Assembly (NCBI RefSeq): GCF_030209175.1
Contig: NZ_JARVSM010000001.1
Coordinates: 372,001 to 436,000, forward strand
From: Pseudomonas sp. efr-133-TYG-5
GTDB lineage: Bacteria > Pseudomonadota > Gammaproteobacteria > Pseudomonadales > Pseudomonadaceae
Direction of reading: 5' to 3'
Length of the DNA: 64,000 nucleotides
Shown piece by piece: positions 55,290 to 63,878 of the stretch. The position numbers were made by a program, and so were the translations under genes. The notes beneath the pieces are model-generated. The model worked only from the letters and a program-made list of their open reading frames with translations, made no database searches and was not told the DNA's origin. Position 1 is the stretch's first letter. Each line of letters starts with the position of its first letter.

Positions 55290-56122
55290 TGGAAAGCAGT
55301 CATCCCATGGAGCGCAACAGCGAGATCGAGCTGCGCCTGTTGATCGAGGCGATTTACCTCAAGTACAGCTACGATTTTCGCGATTATTCCGGCGCTTCGA
55401 TCAAGCGCCGGGTGCAGCACGCGCTCGGCCAGTTCGAATGCGCGACCATTTCGGCGTTGCAGGAGAAAGTCCTGCACGACCCGCATGCTTTCATGCAACT
55501 GCTGCAATTGCTGACGATCCCGGTCAGCGAAATGTTTCGCGATCCGTCGCACTTCCTTGCCATTCGCCGGGAAGTGGTGCCGCTGCTCAAGACTTATCCG
55601 TCGATCAAGATCTGGATTGCCGGATGCAGTACCGGCGAAGAGGTCTATTCGATGGCGATCATGCTGCGCGAGGAAGGTCTGCTCGACCGTACGATCATCT
55701 ACGCCACCGACATCAACCCGCGCTCGCTGGAAAAGGCCAAGCAAGGGATCTTCTCGATGGAGAACGTGCGCGCCTACACCGCCAATTACCAGCAGGCCGG
55801 CGGCCAGCGTTCGTTCGCCGACTACTACACTGCTGCGTACGGCTACGCGATTTTCGACAAGAGCCTGTGCGAGAACGTGACGTTTGCCGATCACAGCCTG
55901 GCAACCGACAGCGTATTCTCCGAAACTCAATTAATTTCATGCCGTAACGTATTGATTTACTTCAATAAAAAGTTGCAGGATCGCGCCTTCGGCTTATTCC
56001 ATGAGTCGCTCTGCCATCGCGGCTTCCTGGTGCTGGGCAGCAAGGAAACCCTGGATTTTTCCAGCTACTCGAACCACTTCGAGGCGCTGGTCAAACAAGA
56101 ACGGATCTACCGCAAATCATGA
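55289..56122 (+). CDS. CheR-type protein methyltransferase
   Basis: 277 residues. A small N-terminal helical domain and a SAM-binding domain with IWIAGCSTGEEVYSMAIML, ATDINPRSLEKAKQGIF and the ISCRNVLIYF motif. CheR methylates glutamates of chemoreceptors. The GTG at 55289 overlaps the kinase stop (TAGTG); an ATG at 55307 (MERNSEIEL) is the alternative start. No receptor gene lies beside it. Confidence 0.92.
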   Translation: MESSHPMERNSEIELRLLIEAIYLKYSYDFRDYSGASIKRRVQHALGQFECATISALQEKVLHDPHAFMQLLQLLTIPVSEMFRDPSHFLAIRREVVPLLKTYPSIKIWIAGCSTGEEVYSMAIMLREEGLLDRTIIYATDINPRSLEKAKQGIFSMENVRAYTANYQQAGGQRSFADYYTAAYGYAIFDKSLCENVTFADHSLATDSVFSETQLISCRNVLIYFNKKLQDRAFGLFHESLCHRGFLVLGSKETLDFSSYSNHFEALVKQERIYRKS

Positions 56123-56712
56123 ACAGTGCAGCGGACTTGCCTCGGGTCGAGGCGATTGTGGTGGGTGCTTCGGCCGGTGGCGTCGAGGCCTTGCTGAACC
56201 TGCTCGGCCCGCTGCGCACGGGGTTCCAGCTGCCGATCATTATCGTTCTGCACCTGCCGGAAGAGCGCCGCAGCCAACTGGCCGAAGTGTTTTCCCGGCG
56301 CGTGGCGCTGCCGGTGGCTGAAGCCATCGACAAGCAGGACATCGCCCCAGGCACGGTGTATTTCGCGACGCCCGGTTATCACCTGTCGGTGGAGCAGGAT
56401 CGCAGTCTGTCGCTGAGCCTTGAAGACCGTCTGCATCATTCGCGGCCGTCGATCGATTTTCTGTTCGAGTCGGCTGCCGACGTCTACGGTCCGGCGCTGG
56501 CCGCCGTGCTGCTGACCGGCGCCAATCATGACGGCGCGCGAGGCATGGCCCACGTCAAGCGGCAGGGCGGGCTGACCATCGTGCAAGATCCCGCTGAAGC
56601 GCACGTGGCGACCATGCCGGCGGCAGCACTGAAGACTCACCAACCGGATCACATACTTCCCCTACACGGCATCGGCCGTCTGCTTGTCGAGCTGGAACGA
56701 ATCGCATGCTGA
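56119..56712 (+). CDS. CheB-type methylesterase domain, no receiver
   Basis: 197 residues holding only the catalytic CheB domain: VVGASAGGVEALLNLL (Ser nucleophile), IIVLHLPEERRSQL (His), LLTGANHDGARGMAHVK (Asp). The usual N-terminal receiver is missing, so control must come from a partner. Its ATGA overlaps the cheR stop and its end overlaps the next kinase by 7 bases. Confidence 0.93.
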   Translation: MNSAADLPRVEAIVVGASAGGVEALLNLLGPLRTGFQLPIIIVLHLPEERRSQLAEVFSRRVALPVAEAIDKQDIAPGTVYFATPGYHLSVEQDRSLSLSLEDRLHHSRPSIDFLFESAADVYGPALAAVLLTGANHDGARGMAHVKRQGGLTIVQDPAEAHVATMPAAALKTHQPDHILPLHGIGRLLVELERIAC

Positions 56713-57920
56713 GTAATATCCAAGCCAAACTGCTGATCGTCGACGATCTGCCGGAAAACCTGCTCGCCCTCGAAGCGCTGATCAAGCGCGAGGACCGCAC
56801 GGTGTACAAGGCGCTGTCGGCCGACGAAGCACTGTCGCTGCTGCTGCAACACGAATTCGCCATGGCCATTCTCGACGTGCAAATGCCCGGCATGAACGGC
56901 TTCGAACTGGCCGAACTGATGCGTGGCACCGAGAAAACCAAGAACATCCCGATCATTTTCGTCAGCGCCGCCGGCCGTGAACTGAACTACGCGTTCAAGG
57001 GCTATGAAAGCGGCGCGGTGGACTTCCTGCACAAACCGCTGGATATCCATGCGGTGAAGAGCAAGGTCAACGTCTTCGTCGATCTGTACCGCCAGAGCAA
57101 GGCCATGAAGCAGCAGGTCGAAGCCCTGGAACAGAGCCGCCGCGAGCAGGAAGCGCTGTTGCAACAGCTGCAGAGCACGCAACGCGAGCTGGAGCAGGCA
57201 GTGCGCATGCGTGACGATTTCATGTCGATCGTCGCCCATGAAGTGCGCACGCCGCTCAACGGCCTTATCCTCGAAACCCAGCTGCGCAAGATGCACCTGG
57301 CGCGGGATAACGCCGCCGCGTTCACCCTGGACAAGATGCACGCCATGGTCGACCGCGACGAGCGCCAGATCAAAAGCCTGATCCGCCTGATCGAGGACAT
57401 GCTCGACGTGTCGCGGATTCGTACAGGCAAGCTGTCGATCCGACCGAGTCGCTTCGATCTGGCGCAACTGGTGGACCACCTGCTGCAAAACTTCGCGCAA
57501 CAGATCGAAGCCGCCGAGACCGAAGTCAGCTTCACCGCGCCCGAGCCGGTTTTCGGCTGCTGGGACGAATTCCGCATCGAGCAGGTGGTGTCGAACCTGA
57601 TCACCAATGCCCTGCGCTACGGTGGCCGCAGCCCGATCCAGGTGCGTGTCTATCGCGCCGGAGAAGAGGCGCGGATCGAGGTGCAGGACCGTGGCATCGG
57701 CATCAGCGAAGAGAACCAGAAGCGTATTTTTCAACAGTTCGAACGGGTATCCGCCAAGACGGTGGTGGCCGGGCTCGGGCTGGGTCTGTTCATTTCCGAG
57801 CAGATCGTCGCCGCCCATGGCGGCTCCATCGTCGTCGAAAGCAAGATCAACGAAGGCGCCCTGTTTCGCGTTTGTCTGCCGCTCCAGGAAATCGGTGAAA
57901 CAAACGCAACCTCTGAGTGA
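56706..57920 (+). CDS. REC-histidine kinase
   Basis: 404 residues. An N-terminal receiver (LLIVDDLPENLLALEALI; phosphoacceptor in AILDVQMPGMNG) is followed by a coiled coil (QVEALEQSRREQEALLQQL), the HisKA H-box SIVAHEVRTPLNGLI and the HATPase (VVAGLGLGLFISEQIVAAHG). Cytosolic, so it would take phosphate or signal from the hybrid kinase upstream. Overlapping gene ends on both sides indicate a single operon. Confidence 0.93.
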   Translation: MLSNIQAKLLIVDDLPENLLALEALIKREDRTVYKALSADEALSLLLQHEFAMAILDVQMPGMNGFELAELMRGTEKTKNIPIIFVSAAGRELNYAFKGYESGAVDFLHKPLDIHAVKSKVNVFVDLYRQSKAMKQQVEALEQSRREQEALLQQLQSTQRELEQAVRMRDDFMSIVAHEVRTPLNGLILETQLRKMHLARDNAAAFTLDKMHAMVDRDERQIKSLIRLIEDMLDVSRIRTGKLSIRPSRFDLAQLVDHLLQNFAQQIEAAETEVSFTAPEPVFGCWDEFRIEQVVSNLITNALRYGGRSPIQVRVYRAGEEARIEVQDRGIGISEENQKRIFQQFERVSAKTVVAGLGLGLFISEQIVAAHGGSIVVESKINEGALFRVCLPLQEIGETNATSE

Positions 57921-57964
57921 CCACACGGTCGTATCAGCAGCTATTGACCGAACAAAGGCTTCCC

Positions 57965-58342
57965 ATGAGCGTAGATGCACAAGATGTAGTACTCGTCGTC
58001 GAGGACGAACCGGTTATCTTGATGGTGCTGACGGACTACTTGTCGGGCCAGGGATACCGCGTGCTGCAAGCGGAAAACGGCGAGCAGGCTTTCGAGATCC
58101 TCGCCAGCAAGCCGCACCTGGACATGTTGATCACTGATTTTCGTCTGCCTGGCGGTATCTCCGGCGTGCAGATCGCCGAGCCTGCGGTGAAGCTGCGACC
58201 GGACCTGAAGGTGATTTTCATCAGCGGTTATCCGCAGGAAATCCGCGAGACCGGCAGCCCGATCACCCGCAAGGCGCCGATCCTGGAAAAACCGTTCGAC
58301 CTGGACGTGTTGCAGGAAAAAATTCAGGAATTGCTGGCCTGA
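57965..58342 (+). CDS. Stand-alone response regulator receiver
   Basis: 125 residues: VVEDEPVILMVLTDYL, phosphoacceptor ITDFRLPGGISG, switch FISGYPQEI and Lys in LEKPFDLD. AAAGG precedes the ATG at 57965; a GTG at 57917 overlaps the kinase gene but lacks a ribosome site. The last gene of the operon, followed by a hairpin. Confidence 0.9.
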   Translation: MSVDAQDVVLVVEDEPVILMVLTDYLSGQGYRVLQAENGEQAFEILASKPHLDMLITDFRLPGGISGVQIAEPAVKLRPDLKVIFISGYPQEIRETGSPITRKAPILEKPFDLDVLQEKIQELLA

Positions 58343-58344
58343 GA

Positions 58345-58373
58345 ACAGGCATCGGCGCAATGCCGACGCCTGT
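58345..58373 (+). terminator. Hairpin after the signalling operon
   Basis: ACAGGC-A-TCGGC pairs with GCCGA-C-GCCTGT (58345-58373) with one mismatch. No strong T-run follows. It lies between the receiver gene and the convergent lipoprotein gene. Confidence 0.6.
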
Positions 58374-58387
58374 CCGTCCGACTCGCC

Positions 58388-59317
58388 TCAATAAAGCTGA
58401 TCCGCCTGGCTGAAGCTGAAAGTGGCCTCCGCCGAAGCTGTGGACGGCAAGACTATCTTGATGATCGGAATGACCATGCCGCCCGTGCTGTTGTAAAAAT
58501 CACGCTGGTCATGCCGCGCATTCGCCAGGCCCTCATTGACGTAAAAAAACGCCTCGATCGGCAATTGCTTTGCAATATTCTGCGGCCATGTCGCCAGGAT
58601 CAGCTCGTTGTGCTGGTGAAACCAGGATGTGCCCAGCAGGCTTCGGGCGCGGATCGACTGGTAGAAGGAATCGGCGCCCAGGTGATTCATGCTGTCGCGC
58701 ACATCGAAACTGCACTGGTAGGCCGGTGCATTGCCGGGGCTTGGCGCCGCTCGCCAGTGCGTCATCCACTGCTCTGCAGTGGTAATGCCGATGGTCTGGC
58801 AGCGGCGGCTTTGCGTTGGGTAGTACGGATGTCCGCCACAGCCTGGCTTCTCGCGCAATTGCGTCCAGCCATCGATGGGGTAGGCGCACAGTACTTCGAT
58901 TTTGCGTTTGTCCGGCGGACTGTTGAGGATGGGATAGAAGATAAACCCGCTGTTCTGGCCGAATATCAATTTCTGGAATTTCGAATCCTTGCGCAGATAG
59001 GAAAAGGACACGCCACCACTCTGTTGTGAATGAGGGCTGGGATTCCACGTAGAGTAGGTGGGACCTGGCACCGTCGAGCGAACAATCACCCCTGCACATA
59101 GAAACGCCGGGGTCGAAACCGAACCGCAATTGATACGGACATCGTTGTAACGCCTGGTCAGATTGGCCACCACTGCGGGGCCGTTGAGCACGGTGCCCGA
59201 GGTCTTGGCAGCCGTGCTTTGTTCATTTGCCGCGGGAATACTCGGCGATTGATCAAGGGGCTGACATCCCGGGAGGGAAAGCATCAGCACCCACAACATT
59301 GCGCAGGGCTTGTTCAT
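58388..59317 (-). CDS. Exported lipoprotein, possibly halovibrin-like
   Basis: 309 residues with a lipobox-type N-terminus (LWVLMLSLPGCQPLDQS). The mature part has several Cys residues and the segments RYNDVRINCGSVSTPAFLC, STWNPSPHSQQSGGVSFSYL, EVLCAYPIDGWTQL and CQTIGITTAEQWMTHW. The pattern reminds me of HvnA-type halovibrins described from Vibrio, but I cannot confirm this. AAGGACAG precedes the ATG at 59317. It sits alone between two signalling operons and is transcribed convergently to the first. Confidence 0.6.
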   Translation of the reverse strand: MNKPCAMLWVLMLSLPGCQPLDQSPSIPAANEQSTAAKTSGTVLNGPAVVANLTRRYNDVRINCGSVSTPAFLCAGVIVRSTVPGPTYSTWNPSPHSQQSGGVSFSYLRKDSKFQKLIFGQNSGFIFYPILNSPPDKRKIEVLCAYPIDGWTQLREKPGCGGHPYYPTQSRRCQTIGITTAEQWMTHWRAAPSPGNAPAYQCSFDVRDSMNHLGADSFYQSIRARSLLGTSWFHQHNELILATWPQNIAKQLPIEAFFYVNEGLANARHDQRDFYNSTGGMVIPIIKIVLPSTASAEATFSFSQADQLY

Positions 59318-59451
59318 TGGGTCTGTCCTTGTCAGGTGTTTTACGGCTGAATCAGGCGCGGTTCGAGCGCGATTCAGGCCTCCTTCGGGTACAGATTCCA
59401 ACATTGATGGGCAACAGCGGATACTGTCAGAGCTGACAGGTTTCAGGCATG

Positions 59452-59482
59452 AAAAAACGGCCTATGCTGCGCAATAGGCCGT
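59452..59482 (-). terminator. Intrinsic terminator of the KaiC-kinase operon
   Basis: ACGGCCTAT (59457-59465) pairs perfectly with ATAGGCCGT (59474-59482). On the minus strand the stem is followed by six T. It lies about 30 bases after the kinase stop codon. Confidence 0.9.
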
Positions 59483-59512
59483 CAATGACACGGTAATCGT
59501 GGGCGTGAAGGT

Positions 59513-61183
59513 TCAGGCGCGAATCATCTCCCGAACCTTGGCGGTCAACAGGTCAAAGGTGAACGGCTTGGTGATCATCTGCATGCCCGAGTCGAGGAAA
59601 CCGCCGCGCACCGCCGCGTGTTCGGCGTAACCGGTGATGAACAGCACCTTGAGGTCCGGGCGGTATTGCCGGCCGATTTCCGCCAGTTGACGACCGTTCA
59701 TGCCCGGCAGGCCGACGTCACTGATCAGCAGGTCGATGCGCTGGTTCGAGTCGAGAATCGGCACCGCGCCATCGGCATCAGCGGCCTCGACAAAGGCATA
59801 TCCCAACTCACTGAGCACTGCACTGACCAGTACGCGCACGGCCGGATCGTCTTCGACGATCAGTACGGTTTCGCCGTCCTGTGCATCGGGGGATTGCGGT
59901 GGGTCGACGGTAACCTGCGGCTGGGATTCGCCGGCAAAACGCGGCAGGTACAGCTTGACCGTGGTGCCCTTGTCGATTTCGCTGTCGATGGTCACATGGC
60001 CACCCGACTGCTTGCTGAAGCCGTAAATCATCGACAGGCCCAACCCGGTGCCCTGGCCAATCGGCTTGGTGGTGAAGAACGGATCGAATGCGCGACTCAT
60101 GACGCTGGGCGGCATGCCGCAACCGGTGTCTGCGACGCTGAGCACTACGTATTCACCAGGCTGCAGGTTGCTGTAGCCGGCAGTGAAGTCGCTGTCGAGC
60201 ACCTGATTGCTGGTCTCCACTACCAGTTTGCCGCCGTCGGGCATGGCATCGCGGGCATTGAGCACGAGGTTGAGCAGAGCGCTTTCCAGTTGGTTGGGGT
60301 CGGCCTCGGCGATCCACAACTGCTCGTTGAGGCGCATGTCGAGCTGAATGCTTTCGTTGAGGCTGCGCTGCAGCAGCTCACCCATCGACAGCACCAGGGT
60401 ATTCATCTGCACTGCTTTGGAGTCCAGCGACTGCCGCCGCGAGAATGCCAGCAAGCGGTGGGTGAGGCCGGCGGCACGGTTGGCCGAGGTGACCCCGAGA
60501 TCGATCAGGCTGTCGAGATCGTCCATGCGGCCGCGCGCCAGACGTCGGCGCAGCAACTCCAGGCTGCCGATGATCCCGGTCAGCATGTTGTTGAAGTCGT
60601 GGGCGATACCACCAGTGAGTTGGCCGACCGCTTCCATTTTCTGCGACTGACGCAGGGCTTCTTCGTTGTGGCGCAACTGCGCCGTGCGTTCTTCGACCTG
60701 TTGCTCAAGAGTTTCCAGGGTCGATTGCAGGCGACGTTCGCTTTCACTGAGGTCGATCAGGCGATCACGGGCTTCATACTGTCGTCGTCGGCCGCGCAGG
60801 GCGGTGGAGACCAGACTGACCAGCGTTGCCGGATGAAACGGTCGCTCGAGAAACGTGACGTTGCCGAGCAAGGCGCTGAGGCGCGAGGAGGGGCCTTGTT
60901 CCGGCCCACCGTGATGAGTCAGCAGCACGATCGGCAGGTCCGACCACGTCGGTTGATGCTCCAGATAATGCAGCAGGGTTTCCAGTTCCGGACCGCGCAG
61001 CGCTTCGACGGCGATCAACAGCAGTCCGGCTCCCGAGTCCAGCTCGCTGCAGAGCTTGCCCAGATCGGCAGCGATGACCCCGCCGTATCCGGCTTCATTG
61101 AGGATCATCAGGGCAACCTGGCTGTCACGACCCAAGGGCGCCAGGATCAGCGCCCGTTCGGACAGCGGCACGGCGATAGTCAC
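59513..61183 (-). CDS. Hybrid histidine kinase with N-terminal pseudo-receiver
   Basis: 556 residues. Residues 1 to about 130 have a receiver-like fold (ALILAPLGRDSQVALMILNE, PIVLLTHHGG, ERPFHP), but the phosphoacceptor position reads LLLIAVEALRG, so it is a pseudo-receiver. Then come a coiled coil, an H-box (QLTGGIAHDFNNMLTGIIGS) and HATPase (GTGLGLSMIYGFSKQSGG), and a true receiver (VLIVEDDPAVRVLVS, LISDVGLPGMNG). The GTG start overlaps the KaiC stop (GTGA). The pairing suggests that KaiC output feeds this kinase (inference). Confidence 0.92.
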   Translation of the reverse strand: MTIAVPLSERALILAPLGRDSQVALMILNEAGYGGVIAADLGKLCSELDSGAGLLLIAVEALRGPELETLLHYLEHQPTWSDLPIVLLTHHGGPEQGPSSRLSALLGNVTFLERPFHPATLVSLVSTALRGRRRQYEARDRLIDLSESERRLQSTLETLEQQVEERTAQLRHNEEALRQSQKMEAVGQLTGGIAHDFNNMLTGIIGSLELLRRRLARGRMDDLDSLIDLGVTSANRAAGLTHRLLAFSRRQSLDSKAVQMNTLVLSMGELLQRSLNESIQLDMRLNEQLWIAEADPNQLESALLNLVLNARDAMPDGGKLVVETSNQVLDSDFTAGYSNLQPGEYVVLSVADTGCGMPPSVMSRAFDPFFTTKPIGQGTGLGLSMIYGFSKQSGGHVTIDSEIDKGTTVKLYLPRFAGESQPQVTVDPPQSPDAQDGETVLIVEDDPAVRVLVSAVLSELGYAFVEAADADGAVPILDSNQRIDLLISDVGLPGMNGRQLAEIGRQYRPDLKVLFITGYAEHAAVRGGFLDSGMQMITKPFTFDLLTAKVREMIRA

Positions 61184-62682
61184 AACTTGTCATCCTTGAG
61201 CAGCGGATTACTCGCGCCGAGGTAGGTCGGCACGCCGCGCAGCACGCCCTGGAACGCTTCCAGCGGTTCACCGATAGTCATGCCTTGCGTCGAAATACGG
61301 TATTCACGAATGGTCGACTCGTGGCTGCCAGTACGTTTTTTGATGATCGAAATCGCCCGGCGCACCTTGCCGAGGGCTTCGAAATAGCGCAGCAGAATCA
61401 CCGTGTCGGCCAGATAAGTGATGTCGACCGGGGCCTGCATGTCGCCGACCAGGCCATGCTGGGCGACGGTCATGAAGGTTGCCGCACCTTTGCGGTTGAG
61501 GTACAGCAACAGTTCGTGCATGTGCAGCACCAGTGCGTTCTCTTCCGGCATCGCGGCCTGATAGCCGTTGATGCTGTCGATCACTACGGTTTTGATTTTG
61601 CCTTCGTCGACACAACGGCGCACCCGATGGGAAAACTCGCCGGGCGACAACTCGGCGGCGTCGACCTGCTCGATCAGCAGATTACCGGTGGCGCGCAGGG
61701 CCTTGAGATCGATGCCGATGTTCCTCATGCGCTCGAACAGCAGCTCCAGTTCTTCGTCGAAGATGAACAGCGCGGCTTTTTCCCCACGCGCCACCGCAGC
61801 AGCGGCGAATATCATCGAAATCAACGATTTGCCGGTACCGGCCGGGCCGAGGATCAACGTGCTCGAGCCGGTCTCGATACCGCCGCCGAGCAGGGCGTCC
61901 ATTTCCTTGATGCCGCTGGTCAACTGCAGGCGTGGGTAGTCGCCACGGTGCTCAGCCGCCACCAGGCGCGGGAAGACATGCACGCCGTCGCCCATGATGG
62001 TGAAGTCATGGTAACCGCCGCGATATTTCTGCCCGCGGTACTTGATCACCCGGATACGCCGGCGTTCGGCACCATAATTCGGCGTCAATTCCTCAAGGCG
62101 GATCACCCCGTGGGCAACACTGTGCACGGTCTTGTCGAGCGATTCGGTGGTCAGGTCGTCGAGCAGCAGCACCGTGGCGTCATAACGCACGAAGTAGTGC
62201 TTGATCGCCAGGATCTGACGGCGATAGCGCAACGAACTCTGTGCCAGCAGACGAATCTCCGACAGACTGTCGAGGACCACCCGGGTCGGTTTGACGCGCT
62301 CGACCACTTCGAAAATCTGTCTGGTCGCTTCGCCCAATTCCAGGTCGGAGGAGTACAGCAGACTCTGCTGGTGCTCGGCGTTGAGCAGACTTTCCGGCGG
62401 CGTCAGCTCGAAAATGTGAATGTTCTCGTCCAGTTCCCAACCGTGGGACGCCGCCCCTTGACGTAATTCACGCTCGGTTTCCGACAGCGTGATGTACAAC
62501 GAGCGTTCGCCGGCACGGGCGCCAGCCAAAAGAAAATGCAAAGCGACGGTGGTCTTGCCAGTACCGGGTTCGCCCTCGAGCAAAAACACATGACTGCGCG
62601 ACAGGCCGCCGGCGAGGATGTCATCCAGACCTTCGATGCCGGTGGCGGCTTTTGCACTGATCAACTCGTTAGATGTAGACAA
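61180..62682 (-). CDS. KaiC-like double-domain ATPase
   Basis: 500 residues with two RecA-like domains: Walker A GEPGTGKT (37-44) and GPAGTGKS (279-286), and the KaiC pattern TGIEGLDDILAGGLSRSHVF at the start. The phosphosite region of cyanobacterial KaiC (Ser-Thr) aligns by eye to Thr-Tyr here (DITYLADTV). No kaiA or kaiB is adjacent. I use the TTG at 62682 (GAGAGG about 8 bases upstream gives MSTSNELISA); the ATG at 62697 has no ribosome site. Its end overlaps the kinase gene. Confidence 0.88.
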   Translation of the reverse strand: MSTSNELISAKAATGIEGLDDILAGGLSRSHVFLLEGEPGTGKTTVALHFLLAGARAGERSLYITLSETERELRQGAASHGWELDENIHIFELTPPESLLNAEHQQSLLYSSDLELGEATRQIFEVVERVKPTRVVLDSLSEIRLLAQSSLRYRRQILAIKHYFVRYDATVLLLDDLTTESLDKTVHSVAHGVIRLEELTPNYGAERRRIRVIKYRGQKYRGGYHDFTIMGDGVHVFPRLVAAEHRGDYPRLQLTSGIKEMDALLGGGIETGSSTLILGPAGTGKSLISMIFAAAAVARGEKAALFIFDEELELLFERMRNIGIDLKALRATGNLLIEQVDAAELSPGEFSHRVRRCVDEGKIKTVVIDSINGYQAAMPEENALVLHMHELLLYLNRKGAATFMTVAQHGLVGDMQAPVDITYLADTVILLRYFEALGKVRRAISIIKKRTGSHESTIREYRISTQGMTIGEPLEAFQGVLRGVPTYLGASNPLLKDDKL

Positions 62683-62822
62683 AAAATGCCCTCTCATGAC
62701 TAGGGGAGGCGAGGCAACAGGCTGTGAATGCCAAATTGAACTGCCTGAATACTTGACCCTTGCCCGTGATGACGGTTCCGATATTTCTTTCAAGAAGTGT
62801 CGGGAAGGCTGTCGAAAGTCGT

Positions 62823-63878
62823 TCAGAGTCCCTGCTGCAACGCCGGATCATCCGGATTCATCTGCTCAAGCTGCGCCAGCAGAATCTGTACGTTCTGCAA
62901 CTGGCCGCTTTCTTTCCAGTAATTGATCAGCAATACCCGCGCCTTGCGGTCGGCGGGATGTCGCTGGACGATTTCCTGCAGCTGTTTCTGCGCCGCTTCC
63001 AGTTCTTCGGCGCTGTGCAGCGTGGTCGCCAGGTCGTAGCGATAATCCTTGTTGTCCGGTTCCAGTTCGACGGCTTTGGACAAACCGAGCAGGGCATATT
63101 CACGCTGGTCGTGATGCAGTAGCCAGAGGCCGAGGGCGTGTTGCAGATAAGCGGAATCGGGTTGGGTCTTCAGTTGTCTGGCCAGCAACTGGCGGGCGGC
63201 ATCGCTCTGGCCCTGGCGATCGAGCACTTCAATCTGCATGACCAGGGCCGGCAGGTTGCCCGGCTCCAGTTGCAGGGTTTGCTCAAGGGCATCCTGGGCC
63301 TGCTGCAATTCAGCGTTGTGCAGGTGCAGGCGCGCCAGTTGTGCGTAGTTGGCCGCGCTCGGTGGCTGGCTCTTGAGCACTTGCTCCCAGCCGTCGATGG
63401 CTTGCTGCAGTGGAGCGAAGTACAGCCCCAGTTCGTCCGGTGACAGGCCGAGCAGGGCGTTGATCGCGGCGAAACGCACGCTCTGGTCTTCGTCATCGAG
63501 CAGCGGCCCCAGCAACAGGCTGCGCGGGCCGCCGGGCACCAGGCCGACGACACTTCTGATCGCCGCCAGACGCACTGGCGGCGCCTCGTTCTGCAGATCG
63601 GCGTCCGCCAGTTTCAACGCCTGCGGGCTCGGATAATTGGCCAGTTCGGCGTGCAGCCAGACGCGACGCTTGACCGACAGATCCGGGCGCGCCAATTGCT
63701 GATACAGCATTCGCGCGGCCCCCGGCTGGCCGGCGCGGGCGGCGGACAACGCTTCGCTGTAACCGTGCTTGATGGCCTCCGGCACCACCGGAGTGGTGCT
63801 GCGCAGGGACATCCAGGCAACAACCAGTACAAGCACGAGGCCAAGGCTGACAAACAGGTAGCGGCGGGACTGAGGCAT
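62823..63878 (-). CDS. Membrane-anchored HEAT/TPR repeat protein
   Basis: 351 residues. One N-terminal membrane segment (LFVSLGLVLVLVVAWMSL) is followed by HEAT-like repeats (PVRLAAIRSVVGLVPGG; DDEDQSVRFAAINALLGL) and then several TPR units (AQLARLHLHNAELQQAQDAL; LGLWLLHHDQREYALLGLSK; YDLATTLHSAEELEAAQKQL). It is a scaffold, likely facing the periplasm. Its partner is unknown. It lies upstream of the KaiC gene on the same strand, 125 bases away. Confidence 0.82.
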   Translation of the reverse strand: MPQSRRYLFVSLGLVLVLVVAWMSLRSTTPVVPEAIKHGYSEALSAARAGQPGAARMLYQQLARPDLSVKRRVWLHAELANYPSPQALKLADADLQNEAPPVRLAAIRSVVGLVPGGPRSLLLGPLLDDEDQSVRFAAINALLGLSPDELGLYFAPLQQAIDGWEQVLKSQPPSAANYAQLARLHLHNAELQQAQDALEQTLQLEPGNLPALVMQIEVLDRQGQSDAARQLLARQLKTQPDSAYLQHALGLWLLHHDQREYALLGLSKAVELEPDNKDYRYDLATTLHSAEELEAAQKQLQEIVQRHPADRKARVLLINYWKESGQLQNVQILLAQLEQMNPDDPALQQGL

